From positions 62,001-126,000 of the forward strand of contig NZ_VCED01000004.1 of assembly GCF_006384255.1 (NCBI RefSeq): a DNA stretch of 64,000 nt. Direction: 5' to 3'. A model generated the notes under the pieces. The model was not told where the DNA came from. It saw only the letters and a program-made list of their open reading frames with translations, and did not search any database. Positions 18,650 to 27,999 of the stretch are shown here, in pieces (the stretch's first letter is position 1; the number at the start of each line of letters is the position of its first letter). This stretch comes from Haemophilus seminalis (GTDB lineage: Bacteria; Pseudomonadota; Gammaproteobacteria; Enterobacterales; Pasteurellaceae). The position numbers were made by a program, and so were the translations under genes.

Positions 18650-20416
18650 TTAAGATTTAAAAAAATCCCAAAATCCTTTTTTTTCAGAATCGAGCCGATT
18701 TTCAATCCTACGTTGAATTAAACGAGAAATAGGCATTGTTTTTTCTGAATATTCTTTATTTTCATCTAATAAATCACGTTCAAATAAGTACTCACAGGCT
18801 TGATAAATATCTTCTACTGGATAAATAAAAAATTCATTATTTTTTACCGCACTTTTAACTTCATCAGATAGGCTCAGTTGCTGTATAGTTGTCATAGGAA
18901 TAATCACACCTTGCTTGCCTGTTAATCCACGACGCTGACAAATTGTGAAAAACCCTTCAATTTTATCATTTACACCGCCTACTGAATGAACCAATCCAAA
19001 TTGATCGATAGAACCTGTAATCGCAATGTTTTGAGGTAGTGGTAAATCAGACAAAGCACTCACCAATACACAGAAAATTGCAAGTGATGCACTGTCACCA
19101 TCAATTTCACCGTAAGACTGTTCAAACACCAATGATGCAGAAAAAGGCAATTGAGAAGGGAGATCAAGAATATTAGAAAGACAAGCTTGAGCAATCATCA
19201 TACCTTTACTATGAATATTTCCTGCAAGCTCATTTTTTCTTTCAACATCAATAACTTCCCCTTCACCAAACTGGACAATACAACTAATACGTGAGGGTTC
19301 ACCAAAACTCACCGGCGTGCCTGGATATTCAATCACTGAAAGCCCATTTATCTGTCCAACAATTTCTCCTTGGGTTTCCACATAGACTTGTTCATTTAAA
19401 ATATCAGCATAAGTTTGCTCTTTTAAAAAGCCATGTTGTATAGATTTTCTTTGAAAAACAGCTTCAAAATCATCCGCACTTAATATTGAATTACCTGTTA
19501 ATGTCACTACATCTTGTAGCATTTCTTTAAGTTTAAGAGGTGAAATATTAATGAGAAATCGATCTTCACTTTCGCGTACTAATAATTTATATAATTTATT
19601 GAGTGCAGAAAAATTCATTTCAACATTAAGTGTTTGTGCTATTTTCTTCACATAACCAGCCCACATCTTTTGAGATTCAACTTCTGCCACTGAAATATAA
19701 CTCTCAATTTCAGCATAATCAGCAAAAGAATATAATGATTCTTCTAACTCACCTAAAGTTGCCAATTCTGTACGACTTCCAAGCACAATAACTTTCAAAT
19801 TAAGCTTATAGCTAGGCACATCGCAGGGCAAGTGTTTAAAAGGATGAGCTGAATACCAATCAAAAGTTTGTGTTTGTAAAATTTGCTTTAGTCGTAACCA
19901 TAAGTCAAACTGAGATAATAGCATTGCTGCACTTAAAATTAATACTCCTCCATTTGCACGATGAACTAATCCAGGATTTAGTTGAATATCATGAGAACTA
20001 GGATGAACACGAAGAGAACCAAACAATTGAAATTGATCACAATAAAGTGCGTTCACCACCTCACCTGGCGTAGCAAAATTATCGTCTAGGGAATGGGCCA
20101 CCTCTGTATAAACACGTGGAAAAGAAAAAGCGTCTCCTTGCTCAACAACATAACTTACACCAAAAACCGATTGTTCACGATAATGATGCAACTTAGTAAA
20201 GGATTCCAATAACGAAGCATATTCAGCTTGATCATCAGCTTTAAGCATTAGCAAAAAACGACTAGGATGACGTAAAAATACAGATAGAGCCTGTTTAGCA
20301 TTAGGTTGTAATGACCAAAAATCAACCGTCTCTGATGGGAAGTCAGTTATAGCTAGATCTGGTTGCAACGCTTGCCAATCCAAGGCTTGTTGAGGAAAAA
20401 ATGAACTCACAGTCAC
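18650..20416 (-). CDS. LonH-type protease (YcbZ homologue)
   Basis: A 588-residue protein with a C-terminal Lon protease domain. The catalytic Ser442 lies in GDSASLAIF and Lys485 in GGVNDKIEGF, the Ser-Lys dyad spacing of Lon. The N-terminal two thirds correspond to the AAA-like part of the YcbZ/LonB group, but I see no canonical P-loop (GxxxxGKT), so ATP use is doubtful. In E. coli the homologue likewise lies between fabA and matP. The substrate is unknown. Confidence 0.85.
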   Translation of the reverse strand: MTVSSFFPQQALDWQALQPDLAITDFPSETVDFWSLQPNAKQALSVFLRHPSRFLLMLKADDQAEYASLLESFTKLHHYREQSVFGVSYVVEQGDAFSFPRVYTEVAHSLDDNFATPGEVVNALYCDQFQLFGSLRVHPSSHDIQLNPGLVHRANGGVLILSAAMLLSQFDLWLRLKQILQTQTFDWYSAHPFKHLPCDVPSYKLNLKVIVLGSRTELATLGELEESLYSFADYAEIESYISVAEVESQKMWAGYVKKIAQTLNVEMNFSALNKLYKLLVRESEDRFLINISPLKLKEMLQDVVTLTGNSILSADDFEAVFQRKSIQHGFLKEQTYADILNEQVYVETQGEIVGQINGLSVIEYPGTPVSFGEPSRISCIVQFGEGEVIDVERKNELAGNIHSKGMMIAQACLSNILDLPSQLPFSASLVFEQSYGEIDGDSASLAIFCVLVSALSDLPLPQNIAITGSIDQFGLVHSVGGVNDKIEGFFTICQRRGLTGKQGVIIPMTTIQQLSLSDEVKSAVKNNEFFIYPVEDIYQACEYLFERDLLDENKEYSEKTMPISRLIQRRIENRLDSEKKGFWDFFKS

Positions 20417-20537
20417 TCTCTTTTTGAAAAAATTAGGGCTATTATCGCATATTTCATACGCTTGTAAAAATCTGCTAGAAAATTCATTTAAAAAGACTTA
20501 CACTAGCTGAGTTACCACGTCACTGAATAGTTAAAAC

Positions 20538-20984
20538 ATGAAATATCAAAAACTTGAAAATCAAGAAGCTAATTGGAAATGGATTTATCTCATTCGAAAA
20601 TACCGTGAAGGAGAAAATATTACATGTTATCAAGAACGCAGTCTACAAGAGGCAAAATCACAAGAATTATTAGCCTGTCAACATTATCCCGAAAAAATAG
20701 AAGCATGGATAAAAAACCATCTTTCTCCAGCACTTCCAATTAAATTAGATCAGGCTATTCGGGCGCGCCGTAAACGCTTTTTTAATGGTGAAAAACAACA
20801 TACAAAAAAGAAGTCTATCGATTTAGAATATGCTGTATGGCAACGTCTTTCAAGATATTCTCGCAAAATGAAAATGACATTATCAGAAACTATTACCTAT
20901 ATGATTGATGAGCGAGAAAGTAAAGCACAATTTGAAAATCAAATGGCTGCAATGAAAAACAGCTTGAAGAATTTACTCAAATAA
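20538..20984 (+). CDS. matP: Macrodomain Ter protein
   Basis: A 148-residue DNA-binding protein that organises the replication terminus region by binding matS sites and interacting with the divisome. The N-terminal part (YQKLENQEANWKWIYLIRKY) and the ribbon-helix-helix near residues 98-130 (IDLEYAVWQRLSRYS... and TLSETITYMID) match the MatP family. It is divergent from the LonH-type gene, as in E. coli. Confidence 0.93.
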   Translation: MKYQKLENQEANWKWIYLIRKYREGENITCYQERSLQEAKSQELLACQHYPEKIEAWIKNHLSPALPIKLDQAIRARRKRFFNGEKQHTKKKSIDLEYAVWQRLSRYSRKMKMTLSETITYMIDERESKAQFENQMAAMKNSLKNLLK

Positions 20985-21013
20985 AAAAGACAAGCTGCAA
21001 TTCTTGTCTTTTT
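20984..21013 (+). terminator. Terminator of matP
   Basis: An 11-bp stem, AAAAAGACAAG (20984-20994) and CTTGTCTTTTT (21003-21013), with an 8-base loop ending in five T residues. It starts at the last base of the stop codon. Confidence 0.8.
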
Positions 21014-21049
21014 ACTTAGGACTAAATAGAGAAAATCAGAGCAACATCG

Positions 21050-21268
21050 TTACTCCTGGTTATCCACTATAGGGATAATTTTTGTGGCATGAGAGCCTTT
21101 GTCTCCATGAATCACTTCAAATTGTACTTTTTGCCCTGCTTTTAAAGAGCGATACCCTTCCATTTCAATAACAGAATAATGAGCAAAAATATCGGCATCT
21201 ACACCCTCAGCGGAAATGAAACCAAATCCCTTTGCATTATTAAACCATTTCACTACACCAATTTCCAT
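21050..21268 (-). CDS. cspD: Cold-shock-domain protein CspD
   Basis: A 72-residue single cold-shock domain that binds single-stranded nucleic acid. The RNP1 motif KGFGFI and the RNP2-like DIFAHY are clear. The start MEIGVVKWFNN at 21268 follows an AGAGG ribosome site; a longer frame upstream to 21337 is rejected. Like other CspD proteins it carries a C-terminal extension past the minimal domain (IIPIVDNQE). CspD in E. coli inhibits replication in stationary phase; that role here is inferred. Confidence 0.88.
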   Translation of the reverse strand: MEIGVVKWFNNAKGFGFISAEGVDADIFAHYSVIEMEGYRSLKAGQKVQFEVIHGDKGSHATKIIPIVDNQE

Positions 21269-21417
21269 AAAAGACCTCTCTAGGCTTTGCCTATTAAAAC
21301 AAAATACCAATAAGGCGATTGCCTTATCACCTCGCATGGTTAATATGTTCAGTCATTTTATGAAATAATGCAATGAGAAATCTTCAAAAATGATAACTAG
21401 ATCACAAAAAATTAGTT

Positions 21418-21570
21418 TTATGATGCCTTTTTATTATGATTATGTGCTTCTCGTATCGCCTTTGCTACAATTTGGATAGCCTCACCACTACTTACACCTT
21501 TAGCCATCAACGCTTGAATTTGTTCTACTGCTTTTTGTTGTTGTTCATGCGTTAAAATAATATCAAACAT
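21418..21570 (-). CDS. yoaH: UPF0181 family protein (YoaH-like)
   Basis: A 50-residue protein read directly from the minus strand. It contains [20 protein letters not shown] followed by [11 protein letters not shown], which matches the YoaH/UPF0181 family closely. Function unknown; it should be helical. Its start overlaps the end of truC by 8 bases, so translation is probably coupled to truC. Confidence 0.85.
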   Translation of the reverse strand: MFDIILTHEQQQKAVEQIQALMAKGVSSGEAIQIVAKAIREAHNHNKKAS

Positions 21571-22285
21571 TCTCCCATCCTAATTTATTCATTAATTTTA
21601 ACCATTGTTCATCTAAACCTGCAGTGAGCTTTATCTCTATTTGTGTTATAGGGTGAATAAATATTAATTCATAAGCATGCAAAAATAATCGTTGACAACC
21701 TGTATGAGTAGTTAATGCTCGATTCTGATGTAAATCGCCATATTGAGTATCCCCTAAAATTGGATGAAAAATATGTTTCATATGTCGCCGCAATTGATGT
21801 TTTCGCCCCGTATAAGGAATCAATTTCACTAAAGAATAACGTGCAGTTTGGTAACGCCCAACCGGATAAGGCATTTCTGCAGTTCTTATCCCTTCATATT
21901 TAGTTATGGCATCTTGAGGAGGTTTATCTTCTTGGGATAATTTATCTGCAATTTTATCTAATTGAATTTTTAATGGATAGTCAATGATGTCCCTTCCCTC
22001 TAAATATCCTCTTACGACGGCTAAATAAGATTTCTCCACACATCGCTGTTCAAATTGCTGACATAATATATTGGCAATTTCGCTATTTAATGCAAACAAT
22101 AAGACACCTGATGTAGGACGATCGAGACGATGAACAGGAAACACATGCTGACCAATTTGATCTCGTAAAGTTTGCATGACAAATTGTGTTTCGTGAGGAT
22201 CAAGCCAGCTACGATGTACCATCATGCCTGCAGGTTTATTCACCGCAATCAGTACATCATCTTGATATAGAATCTCTAATATCAT
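21563..22285 (-). CDS. truC: tRNA pseudouridine(65) synthase
   Basis: A RluA-family pseudouridine synthase that modifies U65 in some tRNAs. The catalytic Asp lies in [14 protein letters not shown], and the later motif [14 protein letters not shown] is typical of the family. 240 residues, without an S4 domain. It begins 4 bases before the end of the upstream yqcC gene. The yqcC-truC pairing is also found in E. coli. Confidence 0.92.
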   Translation of the reverse strand: MILEILYQDDVLIAVNKPAGMMVHRSWLDPHETQFVMQTLRDQIGQHVFPVHRLDRPTSGVLLFALNSEIANILCQQFEQRCVEKSYLAVVRGYLEGRDIIDYPLKIQLDKIADKLSQEDKPPQDAITKYEGIRTAEMPYPVGRYQTARYSLVKLIPYTGRKHQLRRHMKHIFHPILGDTQYGDLHQNRALTTHTGCQRLFLHAYELIFIHPITQIEIKLTAGLDEQWLKLMNKLGWENV

Positions 22286-22596
22286 TGATTTTTCAATAAT
22301 TCTTCTAAGGCTATTAAAGGAGACAATAATTGTTCTAATTCATCAAATTCTTTCATTGCTTCTTCAATATAAGGGGAAATTGCGATCTGATTTGGCAATG
22401 GCGCACCACTTTCCAGCAATGCTAGCATACGTGGAATAAATACCCATTGTAACCATTCTTGAGCAGACATCGTATCAATAGAAAACGGTTCTTCACTGAG
22501 AAAAGCATCAGCAGCTGGGGGAATACTTTGCCATAATGACAAAGAATGCATAATATTTTGTAATTGCTGGATATACTTTTTTGTTTGATTACGCAT
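22282..22596 (-). CDS. yqcC: YqcC family protein (DUF446)
   Basis: A 104-residue, mostly helical protein with the family's conserved SxEPFxxDTMSAQEWLQW-type segment near residues 36-53 and FIPRMLALLE after it. Function unknown. It forms an overlapping pair with truC, which suggests a link to tRNA modification, but none has been shown to my knowledge. Confidence 0.82.
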   Translation of the reverse strand: MRNQTKKYIQQLQNIMHSLSLWQSIPPAADAFLSEEPFSIDTMSAQEWLQWVFIPRMLALLESGAPLPNQIAISPYIEEAMKEFDELEQLLSPLIALEELLKNQ

Positions 22597-22725
22597 AATA
22601 ATTCCTCTAAAAAAATATAATGCTTATTCTACAAAAAATCATTTTATTTCGCAAAAACACTATAATTTTAATCGTTAATCATCATCTTCCTTACTACTTA
22701 ATCTCACTATTATGAAGTATTTTTC

Positions 22726-22739
22726 TTGATTTAAGTCAT
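22726..22739 (+). promoter_or_regulatory. FNR-like site upstream of ytfE
   Basis: TTGAT-TTAA-GTCAT matches the FNR consensus TTGAT-N4-ATCAA with a perfect left half and a degenerate right half, 100 bases upstream of ytfE. In H. influenzae the ytfE gene is known to respond to FNR. The match is weak on sequence alone. Confidence 0.35.
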
Positions 22740-22838
22740 CATTTTATCAAGAAATGAATATAAACACTTTCCATCACAAAGAAAATATCCTACTATTTTA
22801 ATAGGTTTTTTTCTATTTCATTTAAGAAGGAGTGATTT

Positions 22839-23510
22839 ATGTCTTTTGCCCAACAAAAACTTAGCGAATTAGCAGTTTCTATCCCGGGAGCAACCAAAAT
22901 TTTTCGTGAATATGATTTAGATTTTTGTTGCGGTGGTTCTATCTTACTAGAAGTTGCCGCACAGCAAAAAAATCTTAATCTCGCTGAGATTGAAACGCGC
23001 TTAGCTCATTTACAACAAAGTAAATCAGAAAATAATGATAAAGATTGGAATGTTGCACATTATGACGAAATTATCGATCATATTATTACACGCTACCATA
23101 ATCGCCACCGAGAGCAGCTACCTGAATTAATTACCTTGGCTCAAAAAGTTGAAAATGTACATGGTGATCGTGAAGATTGCCCAATTGGTGTAGCCGCACA
23201 ACTAGAAAAAATTTACATCGAATTAAGCCAACATTTAATGAAAGAAGAACAAATTCTTTTCCCAATGATTAAGGCCAAAAATTATATGATGGCAGCTATG
23301 CCAATCCGTGTAATGGAAATGGAGCATGATGAAGCAGGGCAAGATGTAGAAGTCGTTAAATCTCTCACTAATCATTGTACAGCGCCTTCTGATGCTTGTT
23401 TTAGTTGGAAAGCTCTATACAGTGGAATTAATGAGTTTATTGATGACCTTATGCATCATATTCATTTAGAGAATAATATTTTATTCCCTAGAGTATTAAG
23501 AGAAAAATAA
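22839..23510 (+). CDS. ytfE: Di-iron protein for repair of iron-sulfur clusters (RIC)
   Basis: A 223-residue cytoplasmic protein that helps repair iron-sulfur clusters after nitric oxide or oxidative damage. The N-terminal ScdA-like domain holds DFCCGG near residue 30. The hemerythrin-like domain has His and Glu residues spaced for two irons, for example HLMKEEQILFPMI, EMEHDEAG and HHIHLENNILFPR. Strong ribosome site (AAGGAG). Monocistronic, with its own terminator. Confidence 0.93.
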   Translation: MSFAQQKLSELAVSIPGATKIFREYDLDFCCGGSILLEVAAQQKNLNLAEIETRLAHLQQSKSENNDKDWNVAHYDEIIDHIITRYHNRHREQLPELITLAQKVENVHGDREDCPIGVAAQLEKIYIELSQHLMKEEQILFPMIKAKNYMMAAMPIRVMEMEHDEAGQDVEVVKSLTNHCTAPSDACFSWKALYSGINEFIDDLMHHIHLENNILFPRVLREK

Positions 23511-23521
23511 TTTATGTAAAA

Positions 23522-23551
23522 AGGGCTAGATAAAATATCTAGCCCTATGTT
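23522..23551 (+). terminator. Terminator of ytfE
   Basis: An 11-bp perfect stem, AGGGCTAGATA (23522-23532) and TATCTAGCCCT (23536-23546), with a 3-base loop, then ATGTTTTT. It may also serve the convergent gene that ends at 23574. Confidence 0.8.
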
Positions 23552-23573
23552 TTTAATGACGTAAATACCTAAA

Positions 23574-24428
23574 TTATTTTTGGTATAAAGGAGCTGGTCC
23601 TTGAGTACCACCATTAGATTGACTACCTTCCTGTAATTTTAATACAGAACCAGAAGCTGTCACTTCTACACGACGGTTAGGTTTTAAACATTCTCTTAAT
23701 GCTTGTTTACCTGTTACATCATCACAAGCCTTAACTTGTGGATTTTTACCATATCCAACAGCACTAATCTGAGCAACAACACCATCTTCTAATAAACGTG
23801 CTTTAACACGATTTGCACGACGTTGAGAAAGATTTAAGTTATAAGAATCTGAACCTAAACGGTCAGTATAACCTGCAACTTTAACATCTTTTGCACCAGT
23901 TGACTTTAATTGATTTGCAACGTTATCAACGACTTCTTTACCACGCGCAGTTAAAGTATCTTTATCAAAATCAAATAAGAAATCACCACTTAAACTGAAT
24001 GCAGAATTACCGTTACAACCATTTGGGAACCAGAAGAAAGATTGTGCATTATGGTTTTTATCAAATAACACTTTATATTGACAAACTTTGTGAATCCCAT
24101 TTTCGCGATAATTAAATACATAATCCCATTCTTCTACGCCATATAACCCCTCAGCAAAATGAGGATCACCGATTAATTGGCGAATTTGATCTTTATTTTG
24201 ACCACGTTCGATCAAACGAACATCAGACCAGTTTGGCCATGAACCAAATTGACTACCATCATGATTAAATCCTGATGTATCAATTTTTGGCCACACTAAT
24301 TGTGGTACTTGCTCACCATTTACATCTTTATATTCTGGTGTACCAGCATCTGTTACTTTGCTTAAGTTACCACAAGCTGTCACAGTTGCGATTGCAACAG
24401 TAGATAATAAAATACGAGATAATTTCAT
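23574..24428 (-). CDS. Lipoprotein with BamE-like and OmpA domains
   Basis: 284 residues. The lipoprotein signal ends in TVTAC, giving lipidation at Cys19. Residues about 60-140 look like a BamE/SmpA domain (KDQIRQLIGDPHFAEG, then EEWDYVFNYR). Residues about 145-260 form an OmpA C-terminal peptidoglycan-binding domain with the signature AGYTDRLGSDSYNLNLSQRRA. The architecture suggests an outer-membrane lipoprotein that ties the membrane to the wall, perhaps associated with outer-membrane protein assembly. It is not Pal or OMP P5. A long AT-rich untranslated region lies upstream. Confidence 0.85.
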   Translation of the reverse strand: MKLSRILLSTVAIATVTACGNLSKVTDAGTPEYKDVNGEQVPQLVWPKIDTSGFNHDGSQFGSWPNWSDVRLIERGQNKDQIRQLIGDPHFAEGLYGVEEWDYVFNYRENGIHKVCQYKVLFDKNHNAQSFFWFPNGCNGNSAFSLSGDFLFDFDKDTLTARGKEVVDNVANQLKSTGAKDVKVAGYTDRLGSDSYNLNLSQRRANRVKARLLEDGVVAQISAVGYGKNPQVKACDDVTGKQALRECLKPNRRVEVTASGSVLKLQEGSQSNGGTQGPAPLYQK

Positions 24429-24621
24429 TTGTTTTACCTTTTAATTTGTAAAATCCCTAAATTAAAGGGATAACTAAACTTTATAAATTTCAAAGAACAA
24501 AACTTTTAAAGTTTCGATGCATATACTAATGGCAAAACTTTACCTTGTAAATAACAAATTACTTGATTTTGCCTAAATCAATCGTTTTTTTTTTGTAAAG
24601 ATAATGTAAAGAAATTAAAGT

Positions 24622-25683
24622 TTATTGAATAAAATTATTTACCTTCTTCATCATATAACTATAAATAATATTCGCTAAACTTTCCTCTGCTTGGCGACCT
24701 AATTTTTTTATTAACGATTTTTTCAATTGATATTTCACTGCTAGAACTCGTTTTTCTTTCATCTTATCTAAAATCAAATCATCACTTGTAGTGATTTCAT
24801 CAACTAATTTCAATTCTAGCGCTTGCGTCCCAAACCAATGCTCTCCTGTTGCTATTTTATCTATATCTAAGTGAGGACGGTTTTGTAAAACAAATTGTTT
24901 AAATAATTGATGTGTTTCTTCTAATTCTTGTTGGAATTTTTGTTTACCTTTTTCGGTATTTTCACCTAACATTGTTACAGTTCGCTTAAACTCTCCAGCG
25001 GTCATTACATCTACATCCACATCATATTTTTTCAATAAACGATGAATATTAGGAATTTGTGCAACCACGCCTATCGACCCAATGATAGCAAACGGAGCTG
25101 ATACAATTTTATCAGCAATACAAGCCATCATATAACCTCCACTTGCTGCTACTTTATCCACCGCAATCGTTAACTTAATTCCTTTTTGTTTTAAGCGAGC
25201 TAATTGAGATGCGGCAAACCCATAATCATGCACAATACCGCCAGGGCTTTCTAAACGTAGTAATACTTCATCTTCTGGTTTCGCGACACTTAAGATTGCT
25301 GAAATTTCTTCTCTAAGTGCGGTTGTTTCTGACGCTGAAATATCACCATGAAAATCTAAGATATATACACAACCTATCTTTGCGTCATCTACAGTTTCAC
25401 CTTTTTTTAATTTCTCTTTACGTTTTTTGGCTTTTTGCTTTTCAGCTTTTTTCTCTGCTTTAGCTTGTTGTTTTAGCTCTTCTTCAGAAAAATTAAAATC
25501 TTGCAACACTCGAACTTGACTATCAAATTCTTCCAATAAATCCTTAATTTCCAGCTCGCCTACTTTCACTTTATTATGCTGACGATGTGAAATAATTAAG
25601 CTTACAATGACTAAAATCACTAATAAAACCGTCAAAATTTCTAAAACAAAAATTCCATAACCCGTTAAAATATCGTTTAACAT
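24622..25683 (-). CDS. sohB: SohB-type S49 serine peptidase
   Basis: A 353-residue membrane-anchored peptidase of the signal-peptide-peptidase (SppA) family. One N-terminal membrane segment (ILTVLLVILVIVSLII) is followed by a Lys-rich charged stretch (residues about 70-100) and the catalytic domain. The nucleophile Ser lies in KVAASGGYMMA, and the catalytic Lys in this family is downstream. It is divergent from asnS. Substrates are unknown. Confidence 0.9.
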   Translation of the reverse strand: MLNDILTGYGIFVLEILTVLLVILVIVSLIISHRQHNKVKVGELEIKDLLEEFDSQVRVLQDFNFSEEELKQQAKAEKKAEKQKAKKRKEKLKKGETVDDAKIGCVYILDFHGDISASETTALREEISAILSVAKPEDEVLLRLESPGGIVHDYGFAASQLARLKQKGIKLTIAVDKVAASGGYMMACIADKIVSAPFAIIGSIGVVAQIPNIHRLLKKYDVDVDVMTAGEFKRTVTMLGENTEKGKQKFQQELEETHQLFKQFVLQNRPHLDIDKIATGEHWFGTQALELKLVDEITTSDDLILDKMKEKRVLAVKYQLKKSLIKKLGRQAEESLANIIYSYMMKKVNNFIQ

Positions 25684-25801
25684 TGTTTCTCCTCACGATG
25701 AATAATCCACTCCATTCTATACTTTTTTATGGAAAAAATTCCATACTCAGGTAAAATACCTCTATTTTTACGTAAAATTACATTTAGTTATAGAGGTTTA
25801 T

Positions 25802-27205
25802 ATGTCTAACGTAGCATCAATTGTTGATGTATTACAAGGAAAAGTGGCGATTGGTGAAACCGTCACTGTGCGTGGTTGGGTACGTACCCGTCGCGATTCT
25901 AAAGCTGGCTTATCTTTCTTAGCGGTTTATGACGGTTCTTGCTTTGATCCAATTCAAGCGATTATTAATAACGATATTGAAAATTACGAAAGCGAAATTT
26001 TACGTTTAACAACGGGCTGTTCTGTAATTGTAACAGGTAAAGTCGTTGAATCACCTGCAGAAGGACAAGCGATTGAGTTACAAACAGAAAAAGTAGAAGT
26101 GACAGGGTTTGTTGAAGATCCAGATACTTACCCAATGGCAGCAAAACGCCACTCTATTGAATATTTACGCGAAGTAGCTCACTTACGCCCTCGTACCAAT
26201 ATTATTGGTGCTGTCGCACGTGTTCGCCATTGTTTATCTCAAGCAATTCACCGTTTCTTCCATGAGCAAGGTTTCTACTGGGTGGCAACCCCATTAATTA
26301 CTGCATCAGATACTGAAGGTGCGGGTGAAATGTTCCGTGTTTCTACACTTGATTTAGAAAATCTTCCACGTGGTGAAAATGGAAAAGTTGATTTCAGCCA
26401 AGATTTCTTCGGTAAAGAATCATTTTTAACGGTTTCAGGTCAGTTAAACGGCGAAACCTATGCTTGTGCATTAAGCAAAATTTATACTTTCGGCCCAACA
26501 TTCCGTGCAGAAAACTCGAATACTACCCGTCACTTAGCTGAATTCTGGATGGTTGAACCTGAAGTTGCATTTGCAACTTTAGCGGATAACGCAAAACTTG
26601 CAGAAGATATGTTGAAATACGTATTCCGTGCAGTATTAGCAGAGCGTAAAGATGACTTACAATTCTTTGAAAAACATGTAGATAAAGATGTTATTACGCG
26701 TCTAGAAAACTTTGTAAACTCAGATTTTGCTCAAATTGACTATACTGATGCCATTGATGTGTTATTAAAATCTGGTAAGAAATTTGAATTCCCTGTTTCT
26801 TGGGGGATTGATCTTTCTTCTGAACACGAACGTTTCTTAGCGGAAGAATATTTTAAATCACCAGTTGTGGTGAAAAACTATCCAAAAGACATTAAAGCAT
26901 TCTATATGCGTTTAAATGATGATGGAAAAACTGTGGCAGCAATGGACGTGTTAGCTCCAGGAATTGGTGAAATCATCGGTGGTTCACAACGTGAAGAACG
27001 TTTAGACGTGCTTGATAAACGAATGGAAGAAATGGGATTAAACCCAGATGATTATTGGTGGTATCGCGATCTTCGTAAATACGGTAGCGTTCCACACTCT
27101 GGTTTTGGTCTTGGTTTTGAACGTTTAATCGTCTATGTAACTGGCGTGCAGAATATTCGTGATGTAATTCCATTCCCACGCGCGCCAAGAAATGCGAATT
27201 TCTAA
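25802..27205 (+). CDS. asnS: Asparaginyl-tRNA synthetase
   Basis: A class IIb synthetase charging tRNA-Asn. The OB-fold anticodon domain is at the N-terminus ([20 protein letters not shown]). Class II motif 2 is seen in [20 protein letters not shown] and motif 3 in [11 protein letters not shown] near the C-terminus. 467 residues, full length. It terminates at a paired uptake sequence at 27224-27253. Confidence 0.97.
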   Translation: MSNVASIVDVLQGKVAIGETVTVRGWVRTRRDSKAGLSFLAVYDGSCFDPIQAIINNDIENYESEILRLTTGCSVIVTGKVVESPAEGQAIELQTEKVEVTGFVEDPDTYPMAAKRHSIEYLREVAHLRPRTNIIGAVARVRHCLSQAIHRFFHEQGFYWVATPLITASDTEGAGEMFRVSTLDLENLPRGENGKVDFSQDFFGKESFLTVSGQLNGETYACALSKIYTFGPTFRAENSNTTRHLAEFWMVEPEVAFATLADNAKLAEDMLKYVFRAVLAERKDDLQFFEKHVDKDVITRLENFVNSDFAQIDYTDAIDVLLKSGKKFEFPVSWGIDLSSEHERFLAEEYFKSPVVVKNYPKDIKAFYMRLNDDGKTVAAMDVLAPGIGEIIGGSQREERLDVLDKRMEEMGLNPDDYWWYRDLRKYGSVPHSGFGLGFERLIVYVTGVQNIRDVIPFPRAPRNANF

Positions 27206-27223
27206 TTCAATTTAACTTTAATA

Positions 27224-27253
27224 TTGACCGCACTTACACCAAAGTGCGGTCAA
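27224..27253. terminator. Paired uptake sequences as terminator of asnS
   Basis: TTGACCGCACTT (27224-27235) pairs with AAGTGCGGTCAA (27242-27253), a 12-bp perfect stem with a 6-base loop and a following TTTTTT. Confidence 0.8.
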
Positions 27254-27280
27254 TTTTTTCAGAATTTTAAGGAAAGCAAA

Positions 27281-27970
27281 ATGGATAAAATTAAACAACT
27301 CTTTGCCAACAATTACAGTTGGGCGCAAAGAATGAAAGAAGAAAATTCTACTTACTTCAAAGAACTTGCGGATCATCAAACGCCACATTACCTTTGGATT
27401 GGTTGTTCTGATAGCCGCGTGCCTGCTGAGAAATTGACAAATCTTGAACCTGGTGAATTATTTGTTCATCGTAATGTTGCTAATCAAGTAATTCACACCG
27501 ATTTTAATTGTCTTTCTGTTGTGCAATATGCCGTCGATGTGCTTAAAATTGAACATATTATTATCTGTGGCCACACCAACTGTGGTGGTATTCATGCCGC
27601 TATGATAGATAAAGATTTAGGACTTATCAACAACTGGCTTCTTCATATTCGCGATATTTGGTTTAAACATGGCCATCTTCTCGGTAAACTTTCCCCAGAA
27701 AAACGCGCGGATATGTTGACTAAAATTAACGTAGCGGAACAGGTTTATAATCTTGGGCGCACTTCAATTGTCAAAAGTGCTTGGGAACGCGGACAAAAAC
27801 TCTCATTACACGGCTGGGTATATGATGTAAATGATGGATTTTTAGTGGATCAAGGCGTAATGGCAACTAGTAGAGAAACCCTTGAAATATCTTACCGGAA
27901 TGCTATCTCTCGCTTATCAACGCTTGATGAAGAAAGTATTTTGAAAAAAGATCATCTTGAAAATATCTAA
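27281..27970 (+). CDS. can: Beta-class carbonic anhydrase
   Basis: Interconverts CO2 and bicarbonate; needed for growth in air in many bacteria. Zinc ligands are seen in CSDSRVPAE and in GHTNCGG. 229 residues. The start at 27281 (MDKIKQLF) follows AAGGAAAG; an in-frame extension back to 27224 would run through the terminator stem and is rejected. The H. influenzae homologue is bicarbonate-regulated. Confidence 0.95.
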   Translation: MDKIKQLFANNYSWAQRMKEENSTYFKELADHQTPHYLWIGCSDSRVPAEKLTNLEPGELFVHRNVANQVIHTDFNCLSVVQYAVDVLKIEHIIICGHTNCGGIHAAMIDKDLGLINNWLLHIRDIWFKHGHLLGKLSPEKRADMLTKINVAEQVYNLGRTSIVKSAWERGQKLSLHGWVYDVNDGFLVDQGVMATSRETLEISYRNAISRLSTLDEESILKKDHLENI

Positions 27971-27972
27971 AG

Positions 27973-27999
27973 ATAACGCCCTTTCGGGCGTTATTTTTA
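27973..27999. terminator. Bidirectional terminator between can and uup
   Basis: ATAACGCCC (27973-27981) and GGGCGTTAT (27986-27994) with loop TTTC, followed by TTTTT. It lies between two convergent stops. Confidence 0.85.
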
